Notes: generated by a model from the sequence alone, not told the origin. DNA of 64,000 bases from Bradyrhizobium canariense (GCF_019402665.1 NZ_VSST01000063.1:1-64000); one strand, 5' to 3'; positions 9,495 to 19,323 are shown, numbered from the stretch's first letter. Made by a program: numbers and translations.

Positions 9495-10925
9495 ATGGTT
9501 GTTGCAGCTTATAGCTCTGAAAGCGCTTATGCGGTGTCCTCCGCACGGGGCACGGCTCTTCAGAGGCCTTTTCAGCTTTTCGTTATCGCGGCCGACCTTT
9601 TGCAGATTTTGCTCTGCTACGCGCTAGCGTCGGAGCTTTATAACCTCGCCACGCCGTCATCCAGAGACGGAGCGCCCATCGGCGCCGGATTGATCGTCAG
9701 CACAGTGTTTGTTGTGATCGCCTATTCGCAGGGTGTGTATGCAACGCACCGTCTGCTAAATCTGGTCTGGCAATTGCGCAAAGCGGTGATCATCTGGCTG
9801 GTGTCACTGACAATCCTTGCGGTCGCGGCGTTTCTATTGAAATCGTCGGACAATCTGTCCCGCGGCACGTTCCTCATCTTTACCGGCGTTGGCGGTGTTG
9901 GGCTGCTCAGCCTGCGCTTTGCGTGGCAGTGGGCGCTTCAGACGAGCTTTGCCAAGGGCCGATTGGTCGACCGCAAGGTTGCCCTACTCAGTCTGAAGCC
10001 GCTTGATTTCACCTCGAGCCGTTTCAAGGACCTGCGCAAGAATGGGTTCGACGTGGTGCGCCATTTCGTGCTTCCCGCTAATAACGATGGGAACGGTTGG
10101 GAGAGGCAAATCCGCGATGTCATCCACCAAGCCCGTGCAGCAGATGTGCAGGAGTACCTGCTGGCGGTTGACTGGAACGAGCTACCGTTGTTGCAGCAAC
10201 TCGAACTGCACTTGCGCGCCGTGCCACAGCCGATCCGGCTATTGCCGGATAATTCGATCGCCGATCTGGTATCGCGCCCGTTTTTGCCGGTCAGCGGCAC
10301 GGTGGCAATTGAGATTCAACGGCCACCACTCAGCGTGTTTGAACGTCTCCAGAAGCGCTGCCTCGACATCGGTCTGGCCTTGTTTTCGCTCGTGGCCTTG
10401 GCGCCGGTGCTGATCACGGTTTCCATTCTAATCAAGCTGGATTCGCCCGGGAGCGTGATCTTTCGACAGTCGCGCCGCGGCTTCAACGGCAAGCCGTTCG
10501 ACATTTGGAAATTTCGCAGCATGAACGTGTGCGAGGATGGTCACTCGATTACTCAGGCGACCAAGCGGGACGCCCGCGTCACGAGGATGGGGCGCTTCCT
10601 TCGCATGACCAGCATTGACGAGTTGCCCCAGCTCTGGAACGTGCTGCGAGGCGACATGTCGTTGGTCGGACCACGCCCACATGCGCTTGCCCACGACAAC
10701 TATTATGACGAGATCATCAGCAATTATGTATACCGCCATCACATGAAGCCAGGCCTGACAGGCTGGGCCCAGGTTAACGGCTTTCGGGGCGAAACGCCGA
10801 CCATCGACCTGATGGAAAAGCGGGTAGAATATGACGTTTGGTATGTAAGGAATTGGAGCATTTGGCTCGACCTGAAAATCATGGCGCGCACGGCGGCTAC
10901 CGTCATTTCCCAAGAGGCCTACTAG
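9495..10925 (+). CDS. Undecaprenyl-phosphate sugar phosphotransferase (EPS-initiating polyprenyl glycosylphosphotransferase)
   Basis: 476 residues if started at ATG 9495 (cgaggatcga upstream); an ATG at 9459 adds 12. The first third holds several membrane segments, then a CoA-binding-like middle region, a further membrane helix (CLDIGLALFSLVALAPVLI), and the C-terminal sugar transferase domain: FDIWKFRSM, DELPQLWNVLRGDMSLVGPRP-type core (about residues 374-394; signature DELPQLWNV and SLVGPRP), and GLTGWAQVNG. It moves hexose-1-phosphate from a UDP-sugar to undecaprenyl phosphate at the inner membrane, starting each repeat unit. Family ExoY/WcaJ/PssY. Whether it uses glucose or galactose cannot be read. 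Confidence 0.93.
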   Translation: MVVAAYSSESAYAVSSARGTALQRPFQLFVIAADLLQILLCYALASELYNLATPSSRDGAPIGAGLIVSTVFVVIAYSQGVYATHRLLNLVWQLRKAVIIWLVSLTILAVAAFLLKSSDNLSRGTFLIFTGVGGVGLLSLRFAWQWALQTSFAKGRLVDRKVALLSLKPLDFTSSRFKDLRKNGFDVVRHFVLPANNDGNGWERQIRDVIHQARAADVQEYLLAVDWNELPLLQQLELHLRAVPQPIRLLPDNSIADLVSRPFLPVSGTVAIEIQRPPLSVFERLQKRCLDIGLALFSLVALAPVLITVSILIKLDSPGSVIFRQSRRGFNGKPFDIWKFRSMNVCEDGHSITQATKRDARVTRMGRFLRMTSIDELPQLWNVLRGDMSLVGPRPHALAHDNYYDEIISNYVYRHHMKPGLTGWAQVNGFRGETPTIDLMEKRVEYDVWYVRNWSIWLDLKIMARTAATVISQEAY

Positions 10926-10964
10926 GTCAGCGCAGCGGCTTTGGCGGCTGGGGCCGTGGACTCA

Positions 10965-11387
10965 TTAGCGCTGAGCTAGCTGTGGATTGAGGCAAGCAGG
11001 CTCAGCGGAGAAGTTGCGTGTGAGCTTGTCGAAGCGGTCTGGTCGTCGGAACTGTTTACGCTTGCAGAAGAAGCGTTCGGTTTAGGTTGCCCTGACGGCA
11101 CATCGCAGACCCGCAGATTGGATGTTGGGCTGAGCAACATTGCTCCCGATCGGATCGACCACGGCATTGCTGTCCTCGCCGGCGACGACCCTCGTGCGTA
11201 GGCGGGCCGGCGAGAGGTTGAGGTACTGCGCTTGGATCCGAGGCCTGTGAGCGCGAGAGCGGCAATCTCATGGACCAGCCATCTTGATCCACAACAGCGT
11301 GGATTTTTACACCAGTCCTCCACGAGAGCGGCCAATTGCGTGATCTATCAGCCGCCACTCCGCCTCGGTCAGACTCTCGCGCGCCAT
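10965..11387 (-). pseudogene. IS5-family transposase remnant
   Basis: ATG at 11387 begins MARESLTEAEWRLIDHAIG, the usual start of an IS5-group transposase. After a truncation the next frame reads VKIHAVVDQDGWSMRLPLS, matching the (T)KIHALVD block. A third piece reads SNAVVDPIGSN, then a stop, then ERFFCKRKQFRRPDRFDK, matching ERFFNKLKQFRRIATRYDK near the transposase C terminus. Several stops and frame changes make it non-functional. Most of the N-terminal half is missing between residue 24 and the KIHA block. It sits directly behind the initiating transferase. Confidence 0.8.
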
Positions 11388-11426
11388 CGCAATGCTCCTT
11401 TTGGAGCTCGCGCCAATCACCGACCT

Positions 11427-11720
11427 TCAGGTTTTATGCCTCCCGCGCATCTTGTTCCACAGCCCCACGATGGCCTTTCTCAGTGCGAGCAGCCGGGGCA
11501 TCAGGACGAAGAAAACTCCCGTTGCAAGTGATCCGAGAGCGTGGCGAAGGGAGAATTGTTCGTTGTGATCGAGCTGGTCTTGATGCTTTTCGATCGGGAC
11601 CGGCGCCAAGATTGTTCCTGATCTGTTGAGGCGCGATCGCGACCCGCGGGGAGGAACCACGATGAGCACGAATAAAACGTTGAGCAGCAGCCAGATGCTT
11701 ACTATGGCAAGTACCGTCAT
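11427..11720 (-). CDS. Small membrane protein, hypothetical
   Basis: 97 residues. ATG at 11720 with a modest site (ggtgggattgg). One strong N-terminal membrane helix (VLAIVSIWLLLNVLFVLIVV), a polar middle with EKHQDQLDHNEQ, and a second weaker helix (LGSLATGVFFVLMPRLLALR) before a basic tail. Two-helix inner-membrane topology likely. A start-less open frame on the same strand ends 4 bases inside this gene at 11717 and may be the tail of a decayed upstream gene. Function unknown. Confidence 0.6.
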   Translation of the reverse strand: MTVLAIVSIWLLLNVLFVLIVVPPRGSRSRLNRSGTILAPVPIEKHQDQLDHNEQFSLRHALGSLATGVFFVLMPRLLALRKAIVGLWNKMRGRHKT

Positions 11721-12352
11721 CCAATCCCACCGAAATGCAAGCTCAAATATGGGGCTAAATTAACCTTAGAAACCTCGGAACGGAAAGGCGCATAGCGCGC
11801 CTGGAGCGTAGATCGGCTCGTTCCGGCCAATGACGTCCCAAGATACTCTATCTCAATCACCTCACGGCTGCCTTCATCAATCCGTGCAAAATCGGCTACG
11901 ACAGTGAGGGGCGTTTGTGGACTCCGTACGAACTACGGTCGGCGCTGGAGCCATGGATCGCGCGAGCGCTATGCCACAACGAAGCTCGCGTAGAACCGCT
12001 CGACATTCGAGGCGCAGCAGATGAGTCGGAAAGATGATCGAGCGGCAGCTCTCGGAGTGTCTCGCGCAACGGCGCTCGGCTCCCGCACTGCCATGAACCC
12101 CGTCTGGATGGGCATGACAATATGTCGGGCTACGGTGGAAATCGTACGTATAGCGCAGGAGAACTGATTATGAAAGGCAAACGCGCAGCGACGCGCCACG
12201 CACAACGGTTTGCCTGAACGATGGACGACCTGAAGCTGTGACGAAGCGGTAAACTCGGGCATCACCCCAGATCGGATCTGGTGAGGTTGAGAAGACCTGG
12301 TCAACTAGGTTCGGGCGACTGCAGCGAAGCGCGCCCACTAAACGCCACGAGG
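11721..12352. other. Gene-poor stretch within the EPS assembly block
   Basis: About 630 bases. On the minus strand a frame from roughly 11935 to 11717 reads LTVVADFARIDEGSREVIE but has no start codon of its own except internal GTG/TTG, and stops lie just upstream. It could be a 5'-truncated gene. The other frames are shadows. Confidence 0.35.
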
Positions 12353-13042
12353 TCAACCGCGCAGTGTCGCTAGGAAGGACGAATCGATCGATCCAACGGC
12401 ATCTTCCAGGAAAGTCTTGCCCAGTTTTGATGCCCGCCGATAAGCGGACACGAGTGCTGATCTCGACCCGGGTCGGCGAATTAGGATGAGCCGAACGTCA
12501 CTGCGTACGAGGTCCTTGACGTCCGGAAGGGCGAGTGCGTCGAAGCGGGTCGCCATGTCGATCCGCGCCGGCATCAATCGCGCGTCGTTTGGTGCGACGA
12601 AATATGCCATCTTCAGGGCCTCGACCACGACCGGATCGTGCGGGTCGCGCTGGACCTGAAGCAGCGCCAGCGCCAGCCATAGTTCAGGATTGTAAGGAGA
12701 CATCGACAGCGTTCGCCGGACCCGGCTGAGAGCGTCGGTATGCGCTATGGATCGCAGGATCGTGGCCCTTTGCCGACCGGACTCAATTGTCTGCAGCGCG
12801 GCGATCAAGGCATGATTGCTCTCCAGCTCCGATCCAAACGGCGGGCGCGTTTCCAGCAATGAGGGCGCGTCTCCAGTCCACCGCGCCCCAATCTCGGCCG
12901 CATCTGTAGGAAATGTCGTCCGACCCAGCGCCGTCACCTCCGTTACGGCCGACACAATCGCATAGGATCCGACCGTCAAGGTCAACGCCATCAAAAGAAT
13001 GCGAAATGTGCTCGATGAATTCATTTTCGATGCATTGTTCAT
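12353..13042 (-). CDS. EPS-cluster membrane-anchored TPR-like protein
   Basis: 229 residues. One N-terminal membrane anchor (FRILLMALTLTVGSYAIVSA), then a soluble helical domain of TPR character: SMSPYNPELWLALALLQVQ and VEALKMAYFVAPNDARLMP are spaced as helix pairs. The C terminus is periplasmic if the anchor is type II. It lies 26 bases behind the Wzy-like gene on the same strand, so the two are probably co-transcribed and act together in polymerisation or chain release. No enzyme motif. Comparable two-gene pairs occur in Bradyrhizobium EPS loci. Confidence 0.68.
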   Translation of the reverse strand: MNNASKMNSSSTFRILLMALTLTVGSYAIVSAVTEVTALGRTTFPTDAAEIGARWTGDAPSLLETRPPFGSELESNHALIAALQTIESGRQRATILRSIAHTDALSRVRRTLSMSPYNPELWLALALLQVQRDPHDPVVVEALKMAYFVAPNDARLMPARIDMATRFDALALPDVKDLVRSDVRLILIRRPGSRSALVSAYRRASKLGKTFLEDAVGSIDSSFLATLRG

Positions 13043-13068
13043 ACAAAGCCAATGTTACGGCGCGCGCG

Positions 13069-14373
13069 TCATTCCGCCGAGCGGTCGGCGCCACTGGTCC
13101 GTCCTACCGATTGTGCAAGTCCAACTCCGACCATCACCGCCACGATCGCCTGAATCGTGGGGTTTGAGAGGCTTGAATCAAGAAAGCTCTCGCAGAGCGC
13201 GACGACGACGACGGCCGCCGCGGCGGCGGCGAAAAAGGAATCGCGTCCTCGCCGAACGGCGCCGCGAAAGCTAACGAGGAAGAACTGGGCGGCGAAGGCT
13301 GCCAGGATGGCGCTCGCCAATCTTCCTGCCTCGACAGCCATCAAGACTGCGGTGGAAGGAGGATCTGCCAGAGCAGCGCCGAACTCCCGATAGGCTATCG
13401 AAGTCAGCCTAAAGGTTCCGAGACCATTCCCCCACGTCGGTGCATCAGAGAGCAGGTGCTTTGCCGGCGTAATTGCTTCCGGGGGAAGGCTGACGAATCC
13501 AAGGAGGCCCAAGCCGCCGGATAGAGAGTGCGGCACAACCATCGCGCTGGCGATTGCTGCAAGGCCCGAGAACAACAGCGCCGAAGGCCAAAACCGAAAT
13601 CCCAAGCGTCGCACAGCGGCTATGAAAACAAGGACCATCAATCCGCAGCCAGTAACCGCCACCAATGTGTGTTGTTCGAGGGCCATAAGTGCGGCGAGCG
13701 CTACGGTAATTCCCAACAAGCCCCAGAAAACGCCGACCCACAGTTGGGGCGAGGCCAGATTGCGGATGTCCTGCTGGTGCAGGTGGCGTTCGACGGCCCG
13801 GGCGACGAGTGCGCCATTTATCAACATTGCAAGAGCGGCTGCTGCCGGAAACAGATTCGTCGCCGCGCCTGTCTGGGGAATGAATCCAGCGAATGAATCG
13901 AGCTGGCTGAGTAGGAACTCGACTGATATGAGGGTCGTCACTGCGCTCAATACGTACAGGATCGTTTCGGCCGTGCGGCGATCCCTGGTGATGACGACAG
14001 TCGACACCAGGAGCGACACATTGACCAGATAGAGGAACAGGCTTTGCAACGTTGCGCCCGGATCAACGCTGATGCGGCCCGGCAACGATGGTTGATTCAA
14101 CGCGATCGAAGTCGCCGACCAGATCGGGTTCGCAAGCGATGACATTGGAAAGATTTGCAACGTCATCCAGACGACCGGAAGCAAGAATATGAGGAGAAAT
14201 TGCTTCAGCAATTGCGCGGCAGACGCGATTTGCGTCTCCGGACCTCTTGTTATCACGGCCACCATCACCGCAGTAGCAAGTGAAATCACATGCTGTGCGG
14301 AGGAGCCGTCTGTGATGGCCAATATCGGAGTCGCGGCCAGCAATGCGATCAAAAGCCGGGACGCCACGAACAA
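13069..14373 (-). CDS. O-antigen ligase/polymerase-like membrane protein (Wzy_C type)
   Basis: 434 residues with about ten to twelve hydrophobic segments. The best start is the TTG at 14373 (or GTG two codons on); no ATG precedes it in frame before a stop, which is unusual and may point to a start lost or shifted. In the second half the periplasmic-loop motif WGNGLGTFR matches the GxGxGTF signature of Wzy_C proteins, followed by membrane helices and FLDSSLSNP. Such proteins link lipid-carried repeat units into polymer at the periplasmic face. Whether it is polymerase or ligase cannot be told. Confidence 0.82.
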   Translation of the reverse strand: MFVASRLLIALLAATPILAITDGSSAQHVISLATAVMVAVITRGPETQIASAAQLLKQFLLIFLLPVVWMTLQIFPMSSLANPIWSATSIALNQPSLPGRISVDPGATLQSLFLYLVNVSLLVSTVVITRDRRTAETILYVLSAVTTLISVEFLLSQLDSFAGFIPQTGAATNLFPAAAALAMLINGALVARAVERHLHQQDIRNLASPQLWVGVFWGLLGITVALAALMALEQHTLVAVTGCGLMVLVFIAAVRRLGFRFWPSALLFSGLAAIASAMVVPHSLSGGLGLLGFVSLPPEAITPAKHLLSDAPTWGNGLGTFRLTSIAYREFGAALADPPSTAVLMAVEAGRLASAILAAFAAQFFLVSFRGAVRRGRDSFFAAAAAAVVVVALCESFLDSSLSNPTIQAIVAVMVGVGLAQSVGRTSGADRSAE

Positions 14374-14578
14374 TCGGAGAACCGTGAGACGAGGAAGCGG
14401 GAATAGAGTGCAGCATTACACGAGTGGGACATTGATATGCGCCGCATGGCCAAGAAGGCGACGCCACCCTCGTCTCGGTGATTGCCACTATGACCCATCA
14501 TCATTACGCGCCCTCCCAACTGGCCCCAGCATGCGGTTGATTTGCGGCATTCGCGCGGCATGACAGTTCCGGGCCAAA

Positions 14579-15214
14579 TTATCGAACGTAGCAGTACTGC
14601 GACAAGTAACGGAGAGCCGTCGCCAGTCCAGCCATCGGCACCGCTCCGTGGATCGCACTCGGCGCGGTCCCAATTTCAACCGCAAGCTCGTTTGCGTTTT
14701 GCCAGTCGCTGGCAGCAAGCTTCGAGGCGTCGGCGGGTAGTAGGAGCGCCACGCCGCTCTGGATCACAGATGCCTGGAACTCTGCGCGCTTCTCTCCTGC
14801 TATGAGGGCTACGTTCGGTTGCGCCGAGCGGGACAGTGGCTCGAGTACAATGAGTACAATTTCGATACCACCTTTTCCACATTGCAGGCTCAGGCCAGCA
14901 AGGCCCGTATCCGACTTGGCACTATCGACGACATGCATCACTGAAATGGCATCGGCGCCACCGTCCGGATTTTTGCTCTTCACCAGTCGCCATCCGCTCT
15001 CAAGCTGTGTCGATTGGCTGCCGGACTGGATCTGCTTGAACGCCTCTTCGTCGCAACGTCGACGCTGCTCGGCGGTGATCCCAGACCCGCAGTTCACAAT
15101 GCCCGGACTCACCGGCTCGGCTCGGCCGGGAGTTGTCGTCATCAAGAGACCAACACAGAGCAGAATTGAGCGCACCATCAGAAGTCCCGAATGCGCTAGC
15201 GCCAAATCATTCAT
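14579..15214 (-). CDS. Periplasmic hypothetical protein of the EPS cluster
   Basis: 211 residues from ATG 15214; the second Met at 15178 starts a better signal peptide (MVRSILLCVGLLMTTTPGRA). The mature part has Cys pairs (IVNCGSG...RRRCDEE) and a beta-rich core ESGWRLVKSKNP...LSLQCGKGG. That layout, a W-strand followed by a single-Cys strand, resembles small IalB/VasI-like beta domains, but I cannot confirm homology. It lies between the Wzy-like gene and the tyrosine kinase on the same strand, so it is probably part of the EPS assembly unit. Confidence 0.6.
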   Translation of the reverse strand: MNDLALAHSGLLMVRSILLCVGLLMTTTPGRAEPVSPGIVNCGSGITAEQRRRCDEEAFKQIQSGSQSTQLESGWRLVKSKNPDGGADAISVMHVVDSAKSDTGLAGLSLQCGKGGIEIVLIVLEPLSRSAQPNVALIAGEKRAEFQASVIQSGVALLLPADASKLAASDWQNANELAVEIGTAPSAIHGAVPMAGLATALRYLSQYCYVR

Positions 15215-15282
15215 GTTGTACCCAACGGCCCTGTCAAATATCGGGCAAGCGCTGCCCGCAGCTCCGGATCAAGCATCGGATG

Positions 15283-17697
15283 TTAATCGACGTAACCGTA
15301 CCTCTTGTAGTATCGATTGCGATAGTAGGTCGCGCCGTACGTATCGTAGCGGCTCATCACTGACACGTTCACCTTGTTGAGAACCGCACCGAGCATACGC
15401 TCGCGTACAACCGGCGTTTCGCTTAGCACGCGCTCGACGATATCCACTTTGGACTTCGCCCATTCGATGACAAGGATATAGGAATCAGCCAGCCCCCTGG
15501 TCGCCCGGACGTCGACGACGGGCGCCAACGGGCTAAGATCAAGAACGATACGATCAAAGTGCTGCCGTAGTTCCTGGAACAGGTCTTCCATCTGTTTCGA
15601 GGCCAGCAGGTCGCTCGAATTCGAGAAGCGCGATGTGATGGCACAAGGCAGAAATTGTAGATTCGTCTGCGGGTCTATCCAGACGACATCCCTCCAGTCG
15701 GCTTGGCCCAGGACGACATGGATCAAGCCGCCCTGCGCAGCCGGAGTAAGCCTCGCCGTGAGGCTTGGGTTGCGAATGTCGCCGTCCATCAGCAGTGTAC
15801 GGCAGCCGCTTTGCGCCAAGGTTTGGGCCAGCGCTTCGCTGATGGTTGACTTTCCCTCGTTCGGAAGAGCGGAGGTAATCCCCAGGACCTTGCTGGAGCC
15901 TGCACCGAAATTCGCAAAATCGCTGGCTAGCTTAATCGACCGAAATCCCTCTGCGAAGCGTGAAAACGGGGCATTGATCACGTGCCGCCCGACGCTCTCT
16001 TCGGTCGAAAGCAGACGGTCGCGGTGGGACTGCTGGTGGCTGAACCCGGGCGCGGATCCGTGGAGTGGCAACGTCGTGCCGGATCTTCCGTAGTTCGTGG
16101 GTGCCTGCTGCAGATTGGGCTTGTCGCGTTTGCCGAATCGCCAGGCCGCTTTGCCGGATTGAGCGGAATTCGCTTTGACGGCGCCCCGCTCTATCACCGG
16201 AATCGAAGCGAGACAGCGGGTATCCACGAATTGCTCGACCTGCGAAACGGTACGGAAGACGCGATCCATCATGTCAAGCAGGATTGCAACGAGAGCTGCG
16301 AGAATCGACCCAGCCACGATCGCCGCAAGTAGGATGAGTGTCGTTCTTGGCGACGTCTTGTTGGGCAGAGTCGACGCGGCCTGGCTGATCACCCTCGCTT
16401 CGGTAATGGGAAACGACTGCTGCTGAACCGAGACCATGTAGAGTTGCAGGAAGTTGTCAGACAATGCGCGAGCGCTCTGAGCGTTGCTTTCCAGATCTCT
16501 GAGGACGATTTGGGCCTGACCTGTATTATTCGAGATCGCTATCGTATCGTTCAAGCTCTTCTGGCTGGACTCTTCGCGCGCCTTGGCAATTTCAAGGTCA
16601 CTCTTGTAGACCTCGGCGGTGCGCCGCAATTCGTCAATGATCGAGCGTCGGAGTTCCCGCATCTGGTTGCGCAAATTGACGACCGCCAGATGTGTTGGTC
16701 CATATCGGTTCGACCAATCGGCCTGCTTGGCCGCGTACTCGAGATAGGTCTGGCGCAATTTGGTGATGACCGGGTTGGCCATCGTCTCGCTCACAGTCGC
16801 GAGGTCATTCAGAATGACCTTAGAATCGTCGCTGTCCGCATTCAATATCGCGGTGATGCGTTCGAGCTTAGCTTGTGCCTCCGCACGCTGGCTACGCGCA
16901 GCCGTCAGCGAAGTATTGATTTCAGCGAGTTGCTGCTCGGTGAGCAGTCGCCCGCCGGCGTCGATGATGTTGTTCTTGGCCTTGAAATCCGCAACAGTGC
17001 GTTCGGCAGAAGATGCCTGCGACCGCAATTCCTTCAATCGGTCCTGCAGCCAGACCGCCGCCCGTCTCGATGACTGATATTTCGATTCTAACGAGTCCAA
17101 GATATAGCCGTCGGCAACTGCGTTGGCGATCCGCGCTGCCAGCTCCTGCGATAATGCCTGAAAGGAGATCTCGATAACATAAGTCACGCCGACGCGCTTG
17201 ATGCTGAGGCCGCTCGCAAAGCGAGAGAGTGCTGCGCGCAGTATTTGCTCTTCCGTGGGCGGGGTCGATTCGGAGAATATTCCGGTAATCGCGCCACTGA
17301 TGCTGCTGAGCAATCCGCCACCATCGCTCATGAAGTCTGCCGACCCCACAAGTTTTAAGTCCTTGATGACTTTGGTGGCGATCGCTTCGGACTTGAGAAG
17401 TTCGACCTGACTGTCGACCATCGCCGAGTCGATCGGGTTATCTCCGCCGCTCGCGGGCGCTTGTGTCTGCAGGCCCTGCATCTTACGGCTGTCGATCATC
17501 AGGATCGCCGTTCCGGTATATCGCTTCGGTGCCGTGAACACGTAGATGCCGGCAAGACCGATGCACAGGAGCAGCGTGAAAATCATCACAGGATACTGCC
17601 GGCTCACCAGCGCAAGCACGGAGGAGATGGTCTGCTCCAGCGATGGAGCCTCCGGCGCGGTGGTTTCGATCTCTCGAGATGTGATCTTCTGAAGCAT
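15283..17697 (-). CDS. Polysaccharide co-polymerase fused to BY-kinase (Wzc/ExoP/GumC type)
   Basis: 804 residues. Membrane helix about 36-54 (VMIFTLLLCIGLAGIYVF), Wzz domain to about 125, long coiled-coil periplasmic part, second helix near residue 455 and a cytoplasmic kinase. Kinase signatures: Walker A SALPNEGKST (about 605), Walker A' LLMDGDIRNP, Walker B DRIVLDLSPL. The C terminus is a tyrosine cluster (eight Tyr in the last about 23 residues: YDTYGATYYRNRYYKRYGY), the autophosphorylation tail. It sets chain length and couples polymerisation to export. Kinase and Wzz parts are on one chain, as in proteobacteria. No cognate tyrosine phosphatase gene is visible. Confidence 0.95.
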   Translation of the reverse strand: MLQKITSREIETTAPEAPSLEQTISSVLALVSRQYPVMIFTLLLCIGLAGIYVFTAPKRYTGTAILMIDSRKMQGLQTQAPASGGDNPIDSAMVDSQVELLKSEAIATKVIKDLKLVGSADFMSDGGGLLSSISGAITGIFSESTPPTEEQILRAALSRFASGLSIKRVGVTYVIEISFQALSQELAARIANAVADGYILDSLESKYQSSRRAAVWLQDRLKELRSQASSAERTVADFKAKNNIIDAGGRLLTEQQLAEINTSLTAARSQRAEAQAKLERITAILNADSDDSKVILNDLATVSETMANPVITKLRQTYLEYAAKQADWSNRYGPTHLAVVNLRNQMRELRRSIIDELRRTAEVYKSDLEIAKAREESSQKSLNDTIAISNNTGQAQIVLRDLESNAQSARALSDNFLQLYMVSVQQQSFPITEARVISQAASTLPNKTSPRTTLILLAAIVAGSILAALVAILLDMMDRVFRTVSQVEQFVDTRCLASIPVIERGAVKANSAQSGKAAWRFGKRDKPNLQQAPTNYGRSGTTLPLHGSAPGFSHQQSHRDRLLSTEESVGRHVINAPFSRFAEGFRSIKLASDFANFGAGSSKVLGITSALPNEGKSTISEALAQTLAQSGCRTLLMDGDIRNPSLTARLTPAAQGGLIHVVLGQADWRDVVWIDPQTNLQFLPCAITSRFSNSSDLLASKQMEDLFQELRQHFDRIVLDLSPLAPVVDVRATRGLADSYILVIEWAKSKVDIVERVLSETPVVRERMLGAVLNKVNVSVMSRYDTYGATYYRNRYYKRYGYVD

Positions 17698-18339
17698 CCC
17701 GCCCGCCTACCTAAATCTCTGTGAATGCGGCAACAGGCTGCCTTGCCGCCGCGCTGATTCTTGAATGGTAAAGTGCCGCTTAGAAGTCATGCCTTGGCAG
17801 AACTCGACACGCCGGATGTGGTGATCGAGATCGCGGCGCTCGAGGGTCGACCAATGCCATCGAGGCTCCGGCGAAACACCTACTTGGATCGTCCGACACG
17901 CTGTTTGGTCAGACAGGTTTCGGCAACGCTGCCGGGCCAACGTCGGTGCCGATCGCCGCAAAATCGTCACAATGCCTCTCCGCCAACTCTGCCAAAAAAA
18001 GGGACCTTCAAAACTAACGATTTACGCCGCCTGAGAAGATCAAGGGTTGCCCATGATCTGGGCAGACAGCTCGACCCGCCTGGCGCCGCGGTGGATTACG
18101 CGCGACCAGCATCGAATTCTGCAATGCAATATCGGCCTCAGTGTGACGGACAAGCATGAGGATCGAGCAACTCCCAGAGGCAAGGGATCCGGTCCGGAGT
18201 TACGTCCGAGCACGAGATGCCGGAGTGCGAACGAGCCGGGGGGCTTCGGAGCATCCGCTGTAGTGGCGAGGGTCGGCTTTGGAGTTCCACCGGTGAATCT
18301 CTGATCGGCCGGGCACTTAAAAATTAAGCCAACGAGACC
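17698..18339. other. Intergenic region upstream of the co-polymerase gene
   Basis: About 640 bases before the minus-strand kinase gene. It lacks a supported gene; frames at 17761-18159 and 18047-18304 (plus) have no ribosome site or family. It probably carries the promoter of the 17697-to-12353 gene block. No specific motif assigned. Confidence 0.35.
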
Positions 18340-19323
18340 TCAATCAAAATCCTTGGTCGAGGATTCCCGATGCCAATCGACAAGCGAGCTTGCCAGGTCG
18401 TAGTCGAATTTGAACCCGCTTGCGATCAGATGCTTCGGCAGAATGTTCGTAGAAAACCACAACTTCTTGATCCGGTCACGATTGATGCCGGTCTTGATGC
18501 CGACGGCCTGCAGCACCTCGAATGGAAGCACGGCGAGATCCATCAGCCATACCGGAATCGTTATCGTCGGCTTGGGGTATTCGGCAGCTTGAGAGAAGGC
18601 GGAGCAAATCTGGCTGATGGTGTAACGGTGCTCATAGCAGAAATTGTAGATCGACAGACTGTCGTTGCGAGACGCCATGAAGAGCATCGACGAGACGAGG
18701 TCCTTCACGTAGCCGCACGACTTGATAGTGTCGGTTCGGCCGGGATAGATGAAGGCCCGCCTTTCGAGAAGCCTCGACAATCGCGTGAAATTGCCTCGCT
18801 CGTAGCGGCCATAGATGACGGCGGGACGTACGATGGTCAGCCGCCTGTCCGGGTGTTCGGACTGCCATAGACGATGGATCGCTTCGGCCGAGAGTTTGGA
18901 GCGTCCATAGGCACTGACAGGGACTGGCGTCGCATCTTCGGTAAGTGGGGTTTCCGTCGGACCGTAGACCGATATCGAACTGGTAAAAATGATGTTCCGG
19001 CTGCCAGTGTCTTTCGCAAATCGGCAGACGTGCACCGCCCCCAGCACGTTTGTATAATAATAGTCTCCGTCCGGATGACCCGGGGTGACATGGATCGCAG
19101 CCAGGTTGAAGATGTCGGCAGGCACCCCGCCACCCAGCTTCGGGTCGATTGGCTCACGGACATCATGATGGACATATTCGACGCCTTCGACGTGCGCCCT
19201 AGGCTTCCCGATATCCACCGAAACGATCCGGTTGTAGCGCCCGGAAGCGAGCATCCGCGTCATCAGATGTGTACCGATGAAGCCTGCGCCTCCAAATACA
19301 ATAGCCTGGGTGAGATTGGACAT
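18340..19323 (-). CDS. NAD-dependent epimerase/dehydratase (extended SDR)
   Basis: 327 residues from ATG 19323 (a TTG 15 bases upstream is possible). N-terminal Rossmann motif GGAGFIG (residues 11-17), later NLAAIHVTPG, the Ser/Thr site FTSSISVYGP and catalytic YGRSK. The C terminus has DLVSSMLFMA and a sugar-binding part of 80 residues. It should convert a nucleotide-sugar, for example epimerising or dehydrating a UDP-hexose, for EPS synthesis. Its last part (MDLAVLPFEVLQAVG) is more hydrophobic than in GalE and resembles the membrane-associated relatives. Substrate unknown. Confidence 0.88.
   Translation of the reverse strand: MSNLTQAIVFGGAGFIGTHLMTRMLASGRYNRIVSVDIGKPRAHVEGVEYVHHDVREPIDPKLGGGVPADIFNLAAIHVTPGHPDGDYYYTNVLGAVHVCRFAKDTGSRNIIFTSSISVYGPTETPLTEDATPVPVSAYGRSKLSAEAIHRLWQSEHPDRRLTIVRPAVIYGRYERGNFTRLSRLLERRAFIYPGRTDTIKSCGYVKDLVSSMLFMASRNDSLSIYNFCYEHRYTISQICSAFSQAAEYPKPTITIPVWLMDLAVLPFEVLQAVGIKTGINRDRIKKLWFSTNILPKHLIASGFKFDYDLASSLVDWHRESSTKDFD

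Noticed and set aside
11717..11935. Minus-strand open frame LTVVADFARIDEGSREVIE ending four bases inside the small membrane gene
   Set aside because: A stop codon lies at its head and no ATG with ribosome site is available; it may be a gene tail or chance.
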